Assembly (NCBI RefSeq): GCF_003070885.1
Contig: NZ_CP028913.1
Span: 1,550,001-1,614,000 of the forward strand
Length of the DNA: 64,000 bases
Reading direction: 5' to 3'
DNA from: Agromyces badenianii
Lineage (GTDB): Bacteria > Actinomycetota > Actinomycetes > Actinomycetales > Microbacteriaceae
The notes below the pieces were generated by a model, which had not been told where the DNA came from, did not search any database, and saw only the letters and a program-made list of their open reading frames with translations. Below are positions 17,636-27,200 of the stretch, piece by piece. Within the stretch, counting starts at the first letter, position 1; every line of letters begins with the position of its first letter. Position numbers and translations under genes: made by a program.

Positions 17636-18306
17636 GCGGTGACCTCGCGAGCGGTGAGGAGGGCGGCGACATCGGCGACCGTAGTGCCGTCGAGCGTCGG
17701 CCACAGCGCCCCGGCGGGAAGGTCGTCGAGCGCGATGAAGTTCGGCACCGCGATCGCGAACGCGCCGGAGGCGTGCGCCGAGGCGAGCCCGGTCGGCGAA
17801 TCCTCGATGGCGACGCACTCGGCGATGTCGACGCCGAGGAGCGCGGCCGCGGTCAGATAGGGCTCGGGGTGCGGCTTGGCGTTCTCGACGGCGTCACCGG
17901 TGACGATCACGTCGAAGGCGTGGAAGGGGATCGCGGCGACGATGTCATCGGCCATGGAGCGGATCGACATGGTCACGAGGGCGGTCGGCACGGAGGCCTC
18001 CCGCAGCGCCTGCAGCAACTCGCGGGCGCCGGGTCGCCACGGCACTCCGTGCTCGGCCAACTGCTCGCGCACCCGCTCGGTGAGCCGTGCGACGATGGCG
18101 TCGGCGTCGAGGGTGACGCCCTTCGCCTGGAAGTAGGCCGCCGCCTCCCAGAGTCCGCTGCCGACGAGGGCGAGTGCGTCGTCGGGCCCCCACGAGCCGC
18201 CGAACGCCTCGATGAGCTCCTCTTCTGCGGCCATCCAGTAGTGCTCGGTGTCGACAAGGGTGCCGTCCATGTCCCAGAGGACTGCGGCGGGGAGGCGAGT
18301 GGTCAC
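17632..18306 (-). CDS. HAD-superfamily phosphatase (phosphoglycolate phosphatase-like)
   Basis: A 224-residue HAD hydrolase with a helical cap inserted after motif I. DMDGT at 12-16 supplies the nucleophile Asp12 and the acid/base Asp14. The motif II region is TALVTMS, Lys of AKPHPEP is motif III, and EDSPTGLASA is motif IV. It resembles PGP or beta-phosphoglucomutase-like phosphatases; the sugar or small-molecule substrate is unknown. An upstream in-frame GTG at 18327 is possible, but the GTG at 18306 is preferred because TAGACT lies 8 nt before it. It is translationally coupled to trmI by a GTGA overlap. Confidence 0.88.
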   Translation of the reverse strand: MTTRLPAAVLWDMDGTLVDTEHYWMAAEEELIEAFGGSWGPDDALALVGSGLWEAAAYFQAKGVTLDADAIVARLTERVREQLAEHGVPWRPGARELLQALREASVPTALVTMSIRSMADDIVAAIPFHAFDVIVTGDAVENAKPHPEPYLTAAALLGVDIAECVAIEDSPTGLASAHASGAFAIAVPNFIALDDLPAGALWPTLDGTTVADVAALLTAREVTA

Positions 18307-18314
18307 AACCGACA

Positions 18315-18320
18315 AGTCTA
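18315..18320 (-). promoter_or_regulatory. Putative -10 box of the HAD-trmI-pafBC-tat transcript
   Basis: TAGACT on the minus strand, 8 nt before the GTG at 18306, with no ribosome binding site. It would start the long minus-strand cluster. Confidence 0.45.
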
Positions 18321-18331
18321 CGGGCACGGCC

Positions 18332-18337
18332 TATTGT
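18332..18337 (+). promoter_or_regulatory. Putative -10 box of the PAC2 gene
   Basis: TATTGT about 45 nt upstream of the GTG at 18382. It would give a short leader, unlike the leaderless pattern of the divergent HAD gene. Confidence 0.35.
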
Positions 18338-18381
18338 GGAGGTGAACCCCGAGAACCGGGGCGGGAAGCGGGGCACCAGGA

Positions 18382-19290
18382 GTGAATCAGCCGGCCGGTT
18401 TCGAGGGCGGAAGGCTGCTCGTCGTCGCATTCGAAGGATGGAACGACGCCGGAGAGGCGGCGACCGGGGCAGCGAAGCTGCTCGTCGAGCGACTCGGCCT
18501 CATCGAGGTCTCCGCGGTCGACCCCGAGCTCTACTTCGACTACCAGTTCACCCGCCCGACGATCTCCGTCGGCGACGACGGCGTGCGCCGGCTCGAGTGG
18601 CCGGGCGCTGCGATCATGGGACCGGGCGGTGAGGCCAGCGATGACGACGACCGGGTCACCGGCCCGGGCGCCGAGAACCTGCACGTGCTGATCGGCGCCG
18701 AGCCCGCTCGCAGCTGGAAGGGGTTCGCCGCCGAACTCATCGACGCGGCGCTCGCCGCCGACATCGAGTGCATCGTGCTGCTCGGGGCGATGCTCGCCGA
18801 TGCGCCGCACACCCGACCGCTCGCGGTCTTCGCCTCGAGCGAGAACCCCGAGGTGCGGTCTGCGCTCGGCGTGGAGCGCTCGAGCTACGAGGGCCCGGTC
18901 GGCATCCTCAGCGTCATCGCCGACCAGGCCGAGCGCGGGGGCATCCCCACGGTCTCGCTCTGGGCATCGGTGCCGCACTACGTGCACAACGCGCCGTCGC
19001 CGAAGGCGGTGCTCGCGCTGCTCGGCAAGGTCGAGGAGCTCACCGGCCTCTCGATCCCCCGCGGCAGCCTCGAGGTCGACGCGAAGGCGTGGGAGGCGGG
19101 CGTCGACGCGCTCGCCGCCGACGACGACGAGATGGCCGGCTACATCACGCAGCTCGAGCAGGCGCGCGACGCGGTCGACGCGCCCGAGGCGAGCGGCGAG
19201 GCGATCGCCCAGGAGTTCGAGCGGTACCTGCGCCGCCGCGGCGAGGAGCCCGGTGGGCGCGCCGACGGTCGAGGCGACGGCCCGCGCTGA
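18382..19290 (+). CDS. PAC2 family protein
   Basis: A 302-residue PAC2-family protein. The fold resembles eukaryotic proteasome assembly chaperones and archaeal PbaB, but its role in actinobacteria is unknown. FEGWNDAGEAAT near 15-26 is the signature N-terminal motif. PELYFDYQFTRP near 50-61 and SVPHYVHNAPSPKA near 199-212 are also conserved in the family. The C-terminal 30 residues are charged and probably disordered. The GTG start directly follows an AGGAG that overlaps it, so the true start is slightly uncertain. It is divergent from the HAD/trmI/pafBC cluster. Confidence 0.9.
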   Translation: MNQPAGFEGGRLLVVAFEGWNDAGEAATGAAKLLVERLGLIEVSAVDPELYFDYQFTRPTISVGDDGVRRLEWPGAAIMGPGGEASDDDDRVTGPGAENLHVLIGAEPARSWKGFAAELIDAALAADIECIVLLGAMLADAPHTRPLAVFASSENPEVRSALGVERSSYEGPVGILSVIADQAERGGIPTVSLWASVPHYVHNAPSPKAVLALLGKVEELTGLSIPRGSLEVDAKAWEAGVDALAADDDEMAGYITQLEQARDAVDAPEASGEAIAQEFERYLRRRGEEPGGRADGRGDGPR

Positions 19291-19313
19291 GCCCGCACCG
19301 AGTTCGCACGGGC

Positions 19314-19333
19314 GGTTCGGCCCGCGCCGAACC
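19314..19333. terminator. Short hairpin between convergent PAC2 and uppP
   Basis: GGTTCGG and CCGAACC pair around a 6-nt loop in the 49-nt gap between the two stop codons. No T tract. Confidence 0.4.
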
Positions 19334-19339
19334 CTCGGC

Positions 19340-20167
19340 TCAGGCCGTGAGCACCCCCGTGCCGAGCAGCACCAAGATCGTCGTGCCGAGCAGCACGCGG
19401 TAGATCACGAACGGCAGGAAGCTGCGCTTCGAGATGTAGCTCATGAAGAACGCGATGACGAGGAGCGCGACGACGAACGCAACGAGCGTCGCCGCAGCCG
19501 TCTCGATCGGGCCGTACACGGCGGGCTCGCCGAAGCTCTTCACGAGCTGGAAGAACCCGCTGCCGAAGACGGCCGGGATCGCGAGCAGGAACGCATATCG
19601 GGCCGCTGCCGCACGCTCGTACCCGAGGAAGAGCCCCATCGTGATGGTGCCGCCGGAACGCGAGACGCCCGGGATGAGCGCCAGCGCCTGCGCGAGTCCG
19701 AAGAAGATGCCGTGCGGCACGGTCAGGTCGTCGAGCCCCCGCCGCTTCGCTCCCGCCCAGTCGGCGAGTCCGAGGATGAGGCCGAACACGATGAGCATCG
19801 TCGCGACGATCCAGAGCGATCGGAGGCTCGTCTCGATCTCATCCTGGAACAGGATGCCGAGCACCACGATCGGCACGGAGCCGATGATGATGAGCCAGCC
19901 CATGCGGGCGTCGGGATCGTTCCTCGGAACCCGGCCCGTGAACGAGCCGAACCAGTGCGAGATGATGCGCACGATGTCACGCCAGAAGAACACCACGACG
20001 GCGGCCTCTGTGCCGAGTTGCGTGATCGCGGTGAAGGCCGCACCGGGGTCTTGGGCGCCGGGCAGGAACTCCCCCAGGATGCGCAGGTGAGCGCTCGAGG
20101 AGATCGGGAGGAATTCGGTGAGTCCCTGCACGAGGCCGAGGATGAGCGCTTCGATCACGTGGGGCAT
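19340..20167 (-). CDS. uppP: Undecaprenyl-diphosphate phosphatase
   Basis: A 275-residue BacA/UppP membrane enzyme that dephosphorylates undecaprenyl diphosphate to recycle the peptidoglycan lipid carrier. It also gives bacitracin tolerance. The two signature motifs are present: [15 protein letters not shown] at about 14-28 and PGVSRSGGT near 165-173, with about eight hydrophobic segments. The start is preceded by a GGAGG...GGAAGG stretch. It follows the M20 peptidase gene by 55 nt on the same strand and may share its transcript. Confidence 0.97.
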   Translation of the reverse strand: MPHVIEALILGLVQGLTEFLPISSSAHLRILGEFLPGAQDPGAAFTAITQLGTEAAVVVFFWRDIVRIISHWFGSFTGRVPRNDPDARMGWLIIIGSVPIVVLGILFQDEIETSLRSLWIVATMLIVFGLILGLADWAGAKRRGLDDLTVPHGIFFGLAQALALIPGVSRSGGTITMGLFLGYERAAAARYAFLLAIPAVFGSGFFQLVKSFGEPAVYGPIETAAATLVAFVVALLVIAFFMSYISKRSFLPFVIYRVLLGTTILVLLGTGVLTA

Positions 20168-20222
20168 CCGCCTTCCGCCTCCGCGGAAGTCGGAGGGCTG
20201 TGCTGATCTGGACTGAGTTCGG

Positions 20223-21548
20223 TCAGTAGTCGAGGAGGAGGTCGCGCAAGACCTGCCTACCGAAGACTAGTGCGTCGAGCGGCACCCGCTCGTCAACCCC
20301 GTGGAACATGGCCGGGAAGTCCAAGCCTTCTGGCAGCTTCAGCGGCGCGAAGCCGTAGCCGGCGATGCCGAGCCGGCTGAGCGCCTTGTTGTCGGTGCCG
20401 CCCGAGAGCAGGTACGGGAAGACCGGGGTGCCCGGGTCGTGCACGCCGAGCGAGCGCTTCACCGCATCGACCAGGGCACCGGATGTCGCGGCCTCGAGTC
20501 CGACGTCGCGGTGCACGATCTCGACCTCGACGTCGTCGCCGACGAGCGCGCGCACCTCGGCGAGCACGGCGTCCTCCTCGCCGGGCAGCGTGCGGATGTC
20601 GATGAGGGCCTCGGCGCGGTCGGGGATCACGTTGTGCTTGTAGCCCGCGGTCAGGAGCGTGGGGTTGCTCGTGGTGCGCAGGGTCGCGGTGATGAAGCCC
20701 GAGGCCGATCCCGTTGCGAGGGCGAGTTCGTCGGGCGAGACCTGCTCGGGGTCGACGCCGAGCACGCCCGCGATCTCGGCGAGCAGCTCGCGGGTGGTGT
20801 CGGTGAGGCGGATCGGCCACTCCGTGCGGCCGAGCGTCGCCACGGCACCCGCGAGCTTCGTGATCGCGTTGTCGCGGATGAGCCGGGAGCCGTGGGCCGC
20901 GACGCCGTTCGCGACGAGTCGGATCCAGAGCAGCGACTTCTCGCCGGTCTGCAGCAGGTAGGCGCGCGTGCCGCCGACGGTGATCGAATAGCCGCCGACC
21001 TCGCTGATCGCCTCGGTGGCTCCGTCGAAGAGCTCGGGATGGTGATCGACGAGCCAGCCGGAGCCGAGACCGCCGCCGGCCTCCTCGTCGGCGAAGAAGG
21101 CGACGATGAGGTCGCGTGCAGGCTGGGAGCCCGAGGCGATGATGTCGCCGACGGCGGTCAGCATCATCGCGTCCATGTCTTTCATGTCGACCGCCCCGCG
21201 GCCCCAGAGCATGCCGTCGCGCACCTCGCCCGCGAACGGGTCGACGCTCCAGTTTCGGGCGTCTGCGGGCACGACGTCGAGATGACCGTGCATGACGAGG
21301 GCCGGCTTCGAGGAGTCGCGCCCGGGCACTCGTGCGACGACGCTCGTTCGCCTCGGTGCCGGCTCGAAGAGCTGCGGCGCGAGTCCGAGCGCCACCAGTC
21401 GCGCTTCGACGTATTCGGCGGCCTCGCGCTCGCCGTTGGCCGTGCCACCGCCGTAGTTCGAGGTGTCGAAGCGGATCAGGTCACGTGCGACGATCGCCGT
21501 CTCGTCGAGTTCATCGGCAGGGGGGATGTCGGTGGGTGACGGGGCCAT
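20223..21548 (-). CDS. M20/M28-type metallopeptidase (ArgE/DapE/ACY1-like)
   Basis: A 441-residue dinuclear zinc peptidase or deacylase. Metal motifs: HGHLDVVP near 87-94, [10 protein letters not shown] near 114-123 and ADEEAGGG near 153-160; a final His near the C-terminus lies in AMFHGVDE. A dimerisation domain with VAAHGS occupies about 200-320. It probably cleaves dipeptides or N-acyl amino acids in the cytoplasm. Substrate is not predictable. The ATG at 21548 has TAGCGT 6 nt upstream and no ribosome binding site. uppP lies downstream. Confidence 0.92.
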   Translation of the reverse strand: MAPSPTDIPPADELDETAIVARDLIRFDTSNYGGGTANGEREAAEYVEARLVALGLAPQLFEPAPRRTSVVARVPGRDSSKPALVMHGHLDVVPADARNWSVDPFAGEVRDGMLWGRGAVDMKDMDAMMLTAVGDIIASGSQPARDLIVAFFADEEAGGGLGSGWLVDHHPELFDGATEAISEVGGYSITVGGTRAYLLQTGEKSLLWIRLVANGVAAHGSRLIRDNAITKLAGAVATLGRTEWPIRLTDTTRELLAEIAGVLGVDPEQVSPDELALATGSASGFITATLRTTSNPTLLTAGYKHNVIPDRAEALIDIRTLPGEEDAVLAEVRALVGDDVEVEIVHRDVGLEAATSGALVDAVKRSLGVHDPGTPVFPYLLSGGTDNKALSRLGIAGYGFAPLKLPEGLDFPAMFHGVDERVPLDALVFGRQVLRDLLLDY

Positions 21549-21554
21549 GCCTTC

Positions 21555-21560
21555 ACGCTA
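21555..21560 (-). promoter_or_regulatory. Putative -10 box of a leaderless transcript (M20 peptidase)
   Basis: TAGCGT on the minus strand, 6 nt before the ATG at 21548. Confidence 0.5.
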
Positions 21561-21612
21561 GCCGGGGCATCCGCCGATGGCCACCGTGTCGGGGGCGCCT
21601 CGGAATCCGTGC

Positions 21613-21618
21613 TAATGT
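21613..21618 (+). promoter_or_regulatory. Putative -10 box of the tRNA-Leu gene
   Basis: TAATGT about 42 nt before the mature tRNA 5' end. No convincing -35 hexamer is seen at the usual distance. Confidence 0.35.
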
Positions 21619-21659
21619 CTTCTCTCGGGCCACTGAGGAATCGGAACGGCCTGACACGA

Positions 21660-21743
21660 GCGCGGGTGGCGGAAATGGCAGACGCGCTAGCTTGAGGTGC
21701 TAGTGCCCTAACGGGCGTGGGGGTTCAAGTCCCCCCTCGCGCA
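21660..21743 (+). tRNA. tRNA-Leu, anticodon GAG
   Basis: Full class II cloverleaf. The acceptor strands 21660-21666 and 21736-21742 pair with one G-T wobble, and A21743 is the discriminator. The anticodon stem CTAGC/GCTAG (21687-21691 and 21699-21703) encloses a 7-nt loop with anticodon GAG at 21694-21696. A long variable arm with CCC-TAAC-GGG follows. The T arm is GGGGG-TTCAAGT-CCCCC. CCA is not encoded. It reads CTC and CTT codons; CTC is heavily used in this genome. Confidence 0.97.
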
Positions 21744-21752
21744 CGCTTGTGT

Positions 21753-21790
21753 CGAGAAGGCCGGATCAGTTTTCTGATCCGGCCTTCTCG
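21753..21790. terminator. Terminator hairpin after tRNA-Leu
   Basis: Perfect 17-bp inverted repeat (21753-21769 and 21774-21790) with a TTTT loop, just after the tRNA. Confidence 0.8.
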
Positions 21791-21854
21791 CATTTCCGGG
21801 GCTTCTCGCGCTTCGGGTCGGTTCCGGACAGTCGGCATGATGGACTTGCTGTAT

Positions 21855-21870
21855 TCGAACATGTGTTCGA
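21855..21870. promoter_or_regulatory. LexA-binding SOS box of the mutasome operon
   Basis: TCGAACATGTGTTCGA matches the actinobacterial SOS box TCGAAC-N4-GTTCGA exactly, 16 nt before the imuA' ATG. LexA should repress the operon until DNA damage. Confidence 0.93.
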
Positions 21871-21886
21871 AACTGTGAGGGTGACC

Positions 21887-22651
21887 ATGACCGCTCCCCT
21901 CGCCCCGGCCGATGTGCCCTCGCGCGTCGAGGAGCTGCAGGCCCGCATCCGCGGGATGCAGGCGACACGGCTCGAGTCGAAGACGGTGCCCACGCATCCG
22001 GCCCTCGAGCAGGTGCTGCCCGGGGGCAGCCTCCGCGAGGGCACGGTCGTCTCGGTCGAAGGCTCGACGACCCTGCTCATGGCGCTCCTCGCCGGCCCCT
22101 CTGCGAGCGGGAGCTGGGTCGCGGTCGCCGGCATGCCCGAGTTCGGCGTCGAGGCGGCTGCACGGTTCGGCATCGAGCTCGAGCGCCTCGTGCTCGTGCC
22201 CGATCCCGGGCGGCAGTGGCTCACGGTGGTCGCGGCGCTCGCCGACGTGATTCCCGTGGTCGCCGTGCGACCGGTCGGCCGGGTCGCTCCCGCCGAGGCA
22301 TCGCGGTTGACCGCCAGGCTCAGGCAGCGCGGCACCGTGCTGCTCGTCGCCGGCGAGTGGCCGGGCAGCGACGCGAGCCTCGGCGTCGAGGCGAGCGAGT
22401 GGCACGGGCTCGAGCTCGGGCACGGGCACCTCAGCGACCGCGACGTCGTCGTCTCGGCAGGCGGGCGCGGCGAGTTCGGGCGGCGAGCACGCTCCCGGCT
22501 GCAACTGCCGGGGCGCTCCCTCGACTTCCGGGCCGCCGTCGACGAGACGCCTCGAGCGCCGGTGCGGCTCGACGACCCGGCGCGGCGCGACGAGCCGGTG
22601 CCCCTGGGCGACCCCGTGCGACTCGACGACTACGTGCGGCGGGCCGTCTGA
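21887..22651 (+). CDS. imuA': ImuA' (RecA-like mutasome accessory protein)
   Basis: A 254-residue RecA-like protein that heads the damage-inducible imuA'-imuB-dnaE2 cassette. In mycobacteria ImuA' and ImuB recruit DnaE2 for mutagenic translesion synthesis. The RecA-like core is recognisable (LPGGSLREGTVVSVEGS at about 44-60), but the Walker A lysine is absent: EGSTTLL stands where GxxxxGKT would be. ATP hydrolysis is therefore doubtful. The tail (after about 215) is rich in Arg, Asp and Pro, with repeated RLDDP-like units. The ATG at 21887 has GAGG 6 nt upstream; a GTG two codons earlier is the alternative. The stop overlaps imuB (ATGA). Confidence 0.88.
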   Translation: MTAPLAPADVPSRVEELQARIRGMQATRLESKTVPTHPALEQVLPGGSLREGTVVSVEGSTTLLMALLAGPSASGSWVAVAGMPEFGVEAAARFGIELERLVLVPDPGRQWLTVVAALADVIPVVAVRPVGRVAPAEASRLTARLRQRGTVLLVAGEWPGSDASLGVEASEWHGLELGHGHLSDRDVVVSAGGRGEFGRRARSRLQLPGRSLDFRAAVDETPRAPVRLDDPARRDEPVPLGDPVRLDDYVRRAV

Positions 22652-24207
22652 TGATCGTCGACCCGACCCGCACGATCGTGCTCTGGTGCCCCGATTGGCC
22701 CGTCTTCGCAGCCTGCCGCGAAGCCGGGCTCGACCCGGCCGCGCCCATCGCCCTCACCGACGGCGGCCAGATCTTCGCCTGCTCGGCGGCGGCCCGGCGC
22801 GACGGCGTCGTGCGCGGCCTGAAGCTCCGCGAGGCGCAATACCGCTCCCCCGGGCTCACCCTGCTCGACTACGACGCCTCACTCGACGTGCGCGTCTTCG
22901 AACCCGTCGTGCGACGGGTCGAAGAGACGGTGCCCGGGGTGCAGCTCATCCGCCCCGGCACGCTCGCCATGCGCGCCCGCGGCCCAGCCCGCTACTACGG
23001 CGGCGAGGATGCCGCGGCGCGGGCGCTGCTCGACACCGTCGCCGCACTCGGGGTGGTGGGCGCACGGGTCGGGGTCGCCGACGGGCCCTTCGCAGCCGAG
23101 CAGGCGGCCCGGGCGGCGAGTCCGACGGGTGAGGCGCCCGTGGGCATCGTCGCGCCCGGGGCATCCGCTGCGTTCATCGCCCCGTTGCCGGTGGGGCTCG
23201 TCGTCGATGCCCGCACCGGGGTCCTGCTGAACCGGCTCGGGGTGCGCAGCCTCGGCGAGTTCGCGGCCCTGCCCGAGGCCGATGTGCGGCGGCGCTTCGG
23301 CGCGGCCGGTGCGTTCGCACACGACCGGGCATCGGGTCGTGAGCAGGCGAGGGTGCTCGCCCGCACGCCGCCGCCCGAGTTCGAGGTCGCGCAGGAGTTC
23401 GAGCCGCCGCTCGACCGCATCGACCAGCTCGCCTTCGCCTTCCGCGTGCGCGCCGACGAGTTCATCGGGCGCATGCGGGCGAAGCGACTCGTGTGCACCG
23501 GCATCCGCGTCGAGATCGACGACGAAGCCGGCGGGCACTCCAGTCGCAGCTGGCTGCACCCGCGCTGGTTCACACCCGCCGACGTCGTCGACCGCGTGCG
23601 CTGGCAGCTGCAGGGCGCGGGCACCGCCGACAGCGCGCTCACCTCGCCCATCGTGCGGCTGCGGGTCGTGCCAGAACGCATCGACTCCACCGGCAACCAC
23701 GAAGAGGGGCTCTGGGGCGGCGGTCCCGACGAGCGCGTGCATCACGGGCTCACTCGAGTGCAGAGCATGCTCGGCCACGACGCGGTCGTCACCGCCGAGA
23801 TCGGCGGCGGCCGCATGCTCGCCGACCGGCAGGTGCTCGTGCCCTGGGGCGACCGGGCTCCCGAGCGCGGCGGCGAGGGGGCGCCGTGGCCCGGCAGCCT
23901 GCCCGCCCTGGCGCCCGCGAGCGTGTTCCGCGAGCGGCTGCCGATCGGGCTGCTCGACGCCGGGGGGTCCGTCGTCACCATCGATGCCCGGGGGGTGATC
24001 TCGGCGAACCCCGAACGCTTCGCGCTCGCCGGTGGCGTCGCCGCGCCCGTTCGGGCCTGGGCGGGCCCCTGGCCGGTCGTCGAGCGCTGGTGGGACGCCG
24101 AGCACGCGAGGCGCGTGCACCGGTTCCAGATCGTCGACGACGACGGGTGCGCGTGGCTCCTCGTGCGCGACGACGAGGGCTGGTGGGCCGAAGCGAGGTA
24201 CGACTGA
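22651..24207 (+). CDS. imuB: ImuB, inactive Y-family polymerase-like mutasome hub
   Basis: A 518-residue Y-family DNA polymerase homologue. In the family it lacks polymerase activity and bridges the beta clamp with ImuA' and DnaE2. The N-terminal WCPDWPVFAA (about 12-21) aligns with the HVDMDAFFA active-site motif of DinB, but Cys13 replaces the first catalytic Asp. Palm and fingers run to about 225 and the little finger region to about 340. A C-terminal extension follows, with the Trp-rich WAGPWPVVERWWD segment near 469-481. It overlaps imuA' by 1 nt, which implies coupled translation. Start ATG at 22651. Confidence 0.93.
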   Translation: MIVDPTRTIVLWCPDWPVFAACREAGLDPAAPIALTDGGQIFACSAAARRDGVVRGLKLREAQYRSPGLTLLDYDASLDVRVFEPVVRRVEETVPGVQLIRPGTLAMRARGPARYYGGEDAAARALLDTVAALGVVGARVGVADGPFAAEQAARAASPTGEAPVGIVAPGASAAFIAPLPVGLVVDARTGVLLNRLGVRSLGEFAALPEADVRRRFGAAGAFAHDRASGREQARVLARTPPPEFEVAQEFEPPLDRIDQLAFAFRVRADEFIGRMRAKRLVCTGIRVEIDDEAGGHSSRSWLHPRWFTPADVVDRVRWQLQGAGTADSALTSPIVRLRVVPERIDSTGNHEEGLWGGGPDERVHHGLTRVQSMLGHDAVVTAEIGGGRMLADRQVLVPWGDRAPERGGEGAPWPGSLPALAPASVFRERLPIGLLDAGGSVVTIDARGVISANPERFALAGGVAAPVRAWAGPWPVVERWWDAEHARRVHRFQIVDDDGCAWLLVRDDEGWWAEARYD

Positions 24208-24262
24208 GCCCGGCTGATGGTGTGGAACGACTGGCTGGATCGATGGGCGATGGGCGGTACTG

Positions 24263-27200
24263 ATGGGCTGGAACAATCCCGGCATCCCCTGGTCGGAGCT
24301 CGAGCGCAAGCTCTCCGACGTGCGCCGGCCCGGTGCCCCGAAGCTCATCGGCGACGGCGGCGACTCCCCCGCGTGGAGTCGCAAACGGCATCCGTACCGC
24401 CCGTCAGCGGGGCTCGAGGCGCCGACCGGGCCGATCGTGCCCTACGCCGAGCTGCACGCGCACTCGAACTTCAGCTTCCTCGACGGCGCCTCCTCTCCCG
24501 AGCAGCTGGTCGAAGAGGCGCAGCGTCTGGGGCTCACCGGCCTCGCCGTCACCGACCACGACGGCTTCTACGGCATCGTGCACTTCGCCGAGGCCGCCGA
24601 GAGCTTTCCCGAACTGCAGACGGTCTTCGGCGCCGAACTCTCGCTCGGCCTGCAGGGCCCGCAGAAGGGCTTCGCCGACCCCGAGGGCGAGCACCTGCTC
24701 GTGCTCGCCCGGCGAGAGGCCGGCTACCACCGGCTCGCCGGAGCGATCACCGGCGGGCAGCTCGCCGGCGGCGAGAAGGGGCGACCGGTGTACTCCCTCG
24801 AAGAGCTCGCCGAGCGGGCGGGCGGCGAGTGGGTCGTGCCGACCGGATGCCGGAAGGGCGCCGTGCGCCGTGCGCTCGCCGACGGCGGGGCGGATGCCGC
24901 GGCGCGCGAGCTCGATCGTCTCACCGCGCTGTTCGGCCGTGAGAACGTCGTCGTCGAGCTCTTCGACCACGGGCATCCGTTCGACCAGCAGGCCAACGAC
25001 GCCCTCGCCGGGCTCGCCGAGCGGGCGGGCCTGCCGCTCCTCGCGACGAACGCCGTGCACTACGCGACCCCGCCCGAGCATCGCCTCGCGGCGGCCCTCG
25101 CCGCGGTGCGGGCGCGTCGCAGCCTCGACGAGCTCGACGGGTGGCTGCCGGCATCCGATCAATTGCACTTGCGCAGCGGCGCCGAGATGGCGGCGCGATT
25201 CGCCCGGTACCCCGGCGCGGTCGCCCATTCGGTGACCCTCGCCGACGAGCTCGGGTTCACGCTGCGCAGCGCCCGGCCGAAGCTGCCGAGGCAAGAGGTG
25301 CCCGAGGGGCACACGCCGATGAGCTGGCTGCGGGTGCTCGTCTGGCAGGGCGCCGAAGAGCTCTACCCCGGTGTGCCGCCGCACGTGCGCGAGCGACTCG
25401 AACGCGAGCTCGACGTCATCGAGCTGAAAGGCTTCTCCGGCTACTTCCTCATCGTGCACGACATCGTCGCCGAGGCGAGGCGGCGCGGCATCCTCTGCCA
25501 GGGTCGGGGTTCGGCGGCGAATTCGGCCGTCTGCTACGCCCTGCGCATCACCGCGGTCGACTCGATCGGGTACCGGCTGCCCTTCGAGCGCTTCCTCTCG
25601 GCGCTGCGCGATGAAGAGCCAGACATCGACGTCGACTTCGACTCCGACCGTCGTGAGGAGATCATCCAGTACGTCTACGCGAAGTACGGCCGCCAGAACG
25701 CGGCGCAGGTCGCGAACGTCATCAGCTACCGGCCGAAGGTCGCGGTGCGCGACATGGCGAAGGCGCTCGGCTACTCCACCGGCCAGCAAGACGCCTGGTC
25801 GCGGCAGGTCGAGCGGTGGGGCGCCGTGGTCGAGACCGACGACCACGACATCCCCGACGCCGTCGTCGAGCTCGCCGGGCAGGTGCTCACCTTTCCACGC
25901 CACCTCGGCATCCACTCGGGCGGCATGGTGCTCACCGACCGGCCCGTCGGCGAGGTGTGCCCCATCGAGCACGCCCGCAAAGAGCACCGCACCGTGCTGC
26001 AGTGGGACAAAGACGACTGCGCCTGGATGGGCCTCGTGAAGTTCGACCTGCTGGGCCTCGGCATGCTCGCGGCCCTGCAGTACACCTTCGACCTCGTGCG
26101 GGAGTCGACGGGCGAGGTGTGGGAGCTCTCGAGCCTGCCGAAAGAAGAGGAGGCGGTCTACGACATGCTCTGCCGCGCCGACTCGATCGGCGTGTTCCAG
26201 GTCGAGAGCCGGGCGCAGATGGGCACGCTCCCCCGGCTGAAGCCCCGATGCTTCTACGACCTCGTCGTCGAGATCGCGCTCATCCGCCCCGGTCCGGTGC
26301 AGGGCGGCGCGGTGCATCCGTACATCCGGCGTCGCACCGGTGAAGAAGCGGTCAGCTACCTGCATCCGAAGCTCGAACCCGTGCTCGAACGCACGCTGGG
26401 CGTTCCGCTCTTCCAGGAGCAGCTCATGCAGATGGCGGTCGCGGTCGGCAACTGCAGCGCCGCCGACGCCGATCTGCTGCGGCGGGCCATGGGCTCGAAG
26501 CGCGGTGTCGAGAAGATCGAACGCCTGAAGGCGAAGCTCTACGCGGGCATGGCCGAGAACGGCATCGAGGGCGAGGTGGCCGATTCGATCTACGCCAAGA
26601 TCGAGGCCTTCGCGAACTTCGGCTTCGCCGAGAGCCACGCCCTGAGCTTCGGGCTGCTCGTCTACGCGAGCTCGTGGCTGAAGCTGCACTATCCGGCGGC
26701 GTTCCTCGCCGCGCTGCTCCGCGCGCAGCCGATGGGGTTCTACTCGCCGCAGACGCTCACCGCCGATGCGCGGCGTCACGGGGTCGAAGTGCTGCGACCA
26801 GACATCCTGCGGTCGGGGGTGCACGCGGGGCTCGAGGCGACGAGCGGCGATCCTGTCGGCGCAGACGCCACCGGCACCACCGGCTCCGGGCTCGGCGACG
26901 GATGCCGCGCGCCGACCGGTCTCGAGGCGTGCGCCGAGCCCGTGCAGGCCCCGGTCGGAGACTTCGACCGCAGCGCTCCCGATCGCGGAGCCGAGCACCG
27001 CCGTGACGGCGACTTCGCGGTGCGGCTCGGCCTGGCCGATGTCTCCTCCATCGGCCAGGCCGTCGCCGAACGCCTCATTGCCGAACGCGAGGCCCACGGC
27101 CCCTACCGCGACATGGCCGACGTCTCGCGTCGCGCTGCGCTCGACGCCGCCCAGCTCGAAGCGCTCGCCGCGGCGGGCGCGTTCGACGGGTTCGGGCTTC

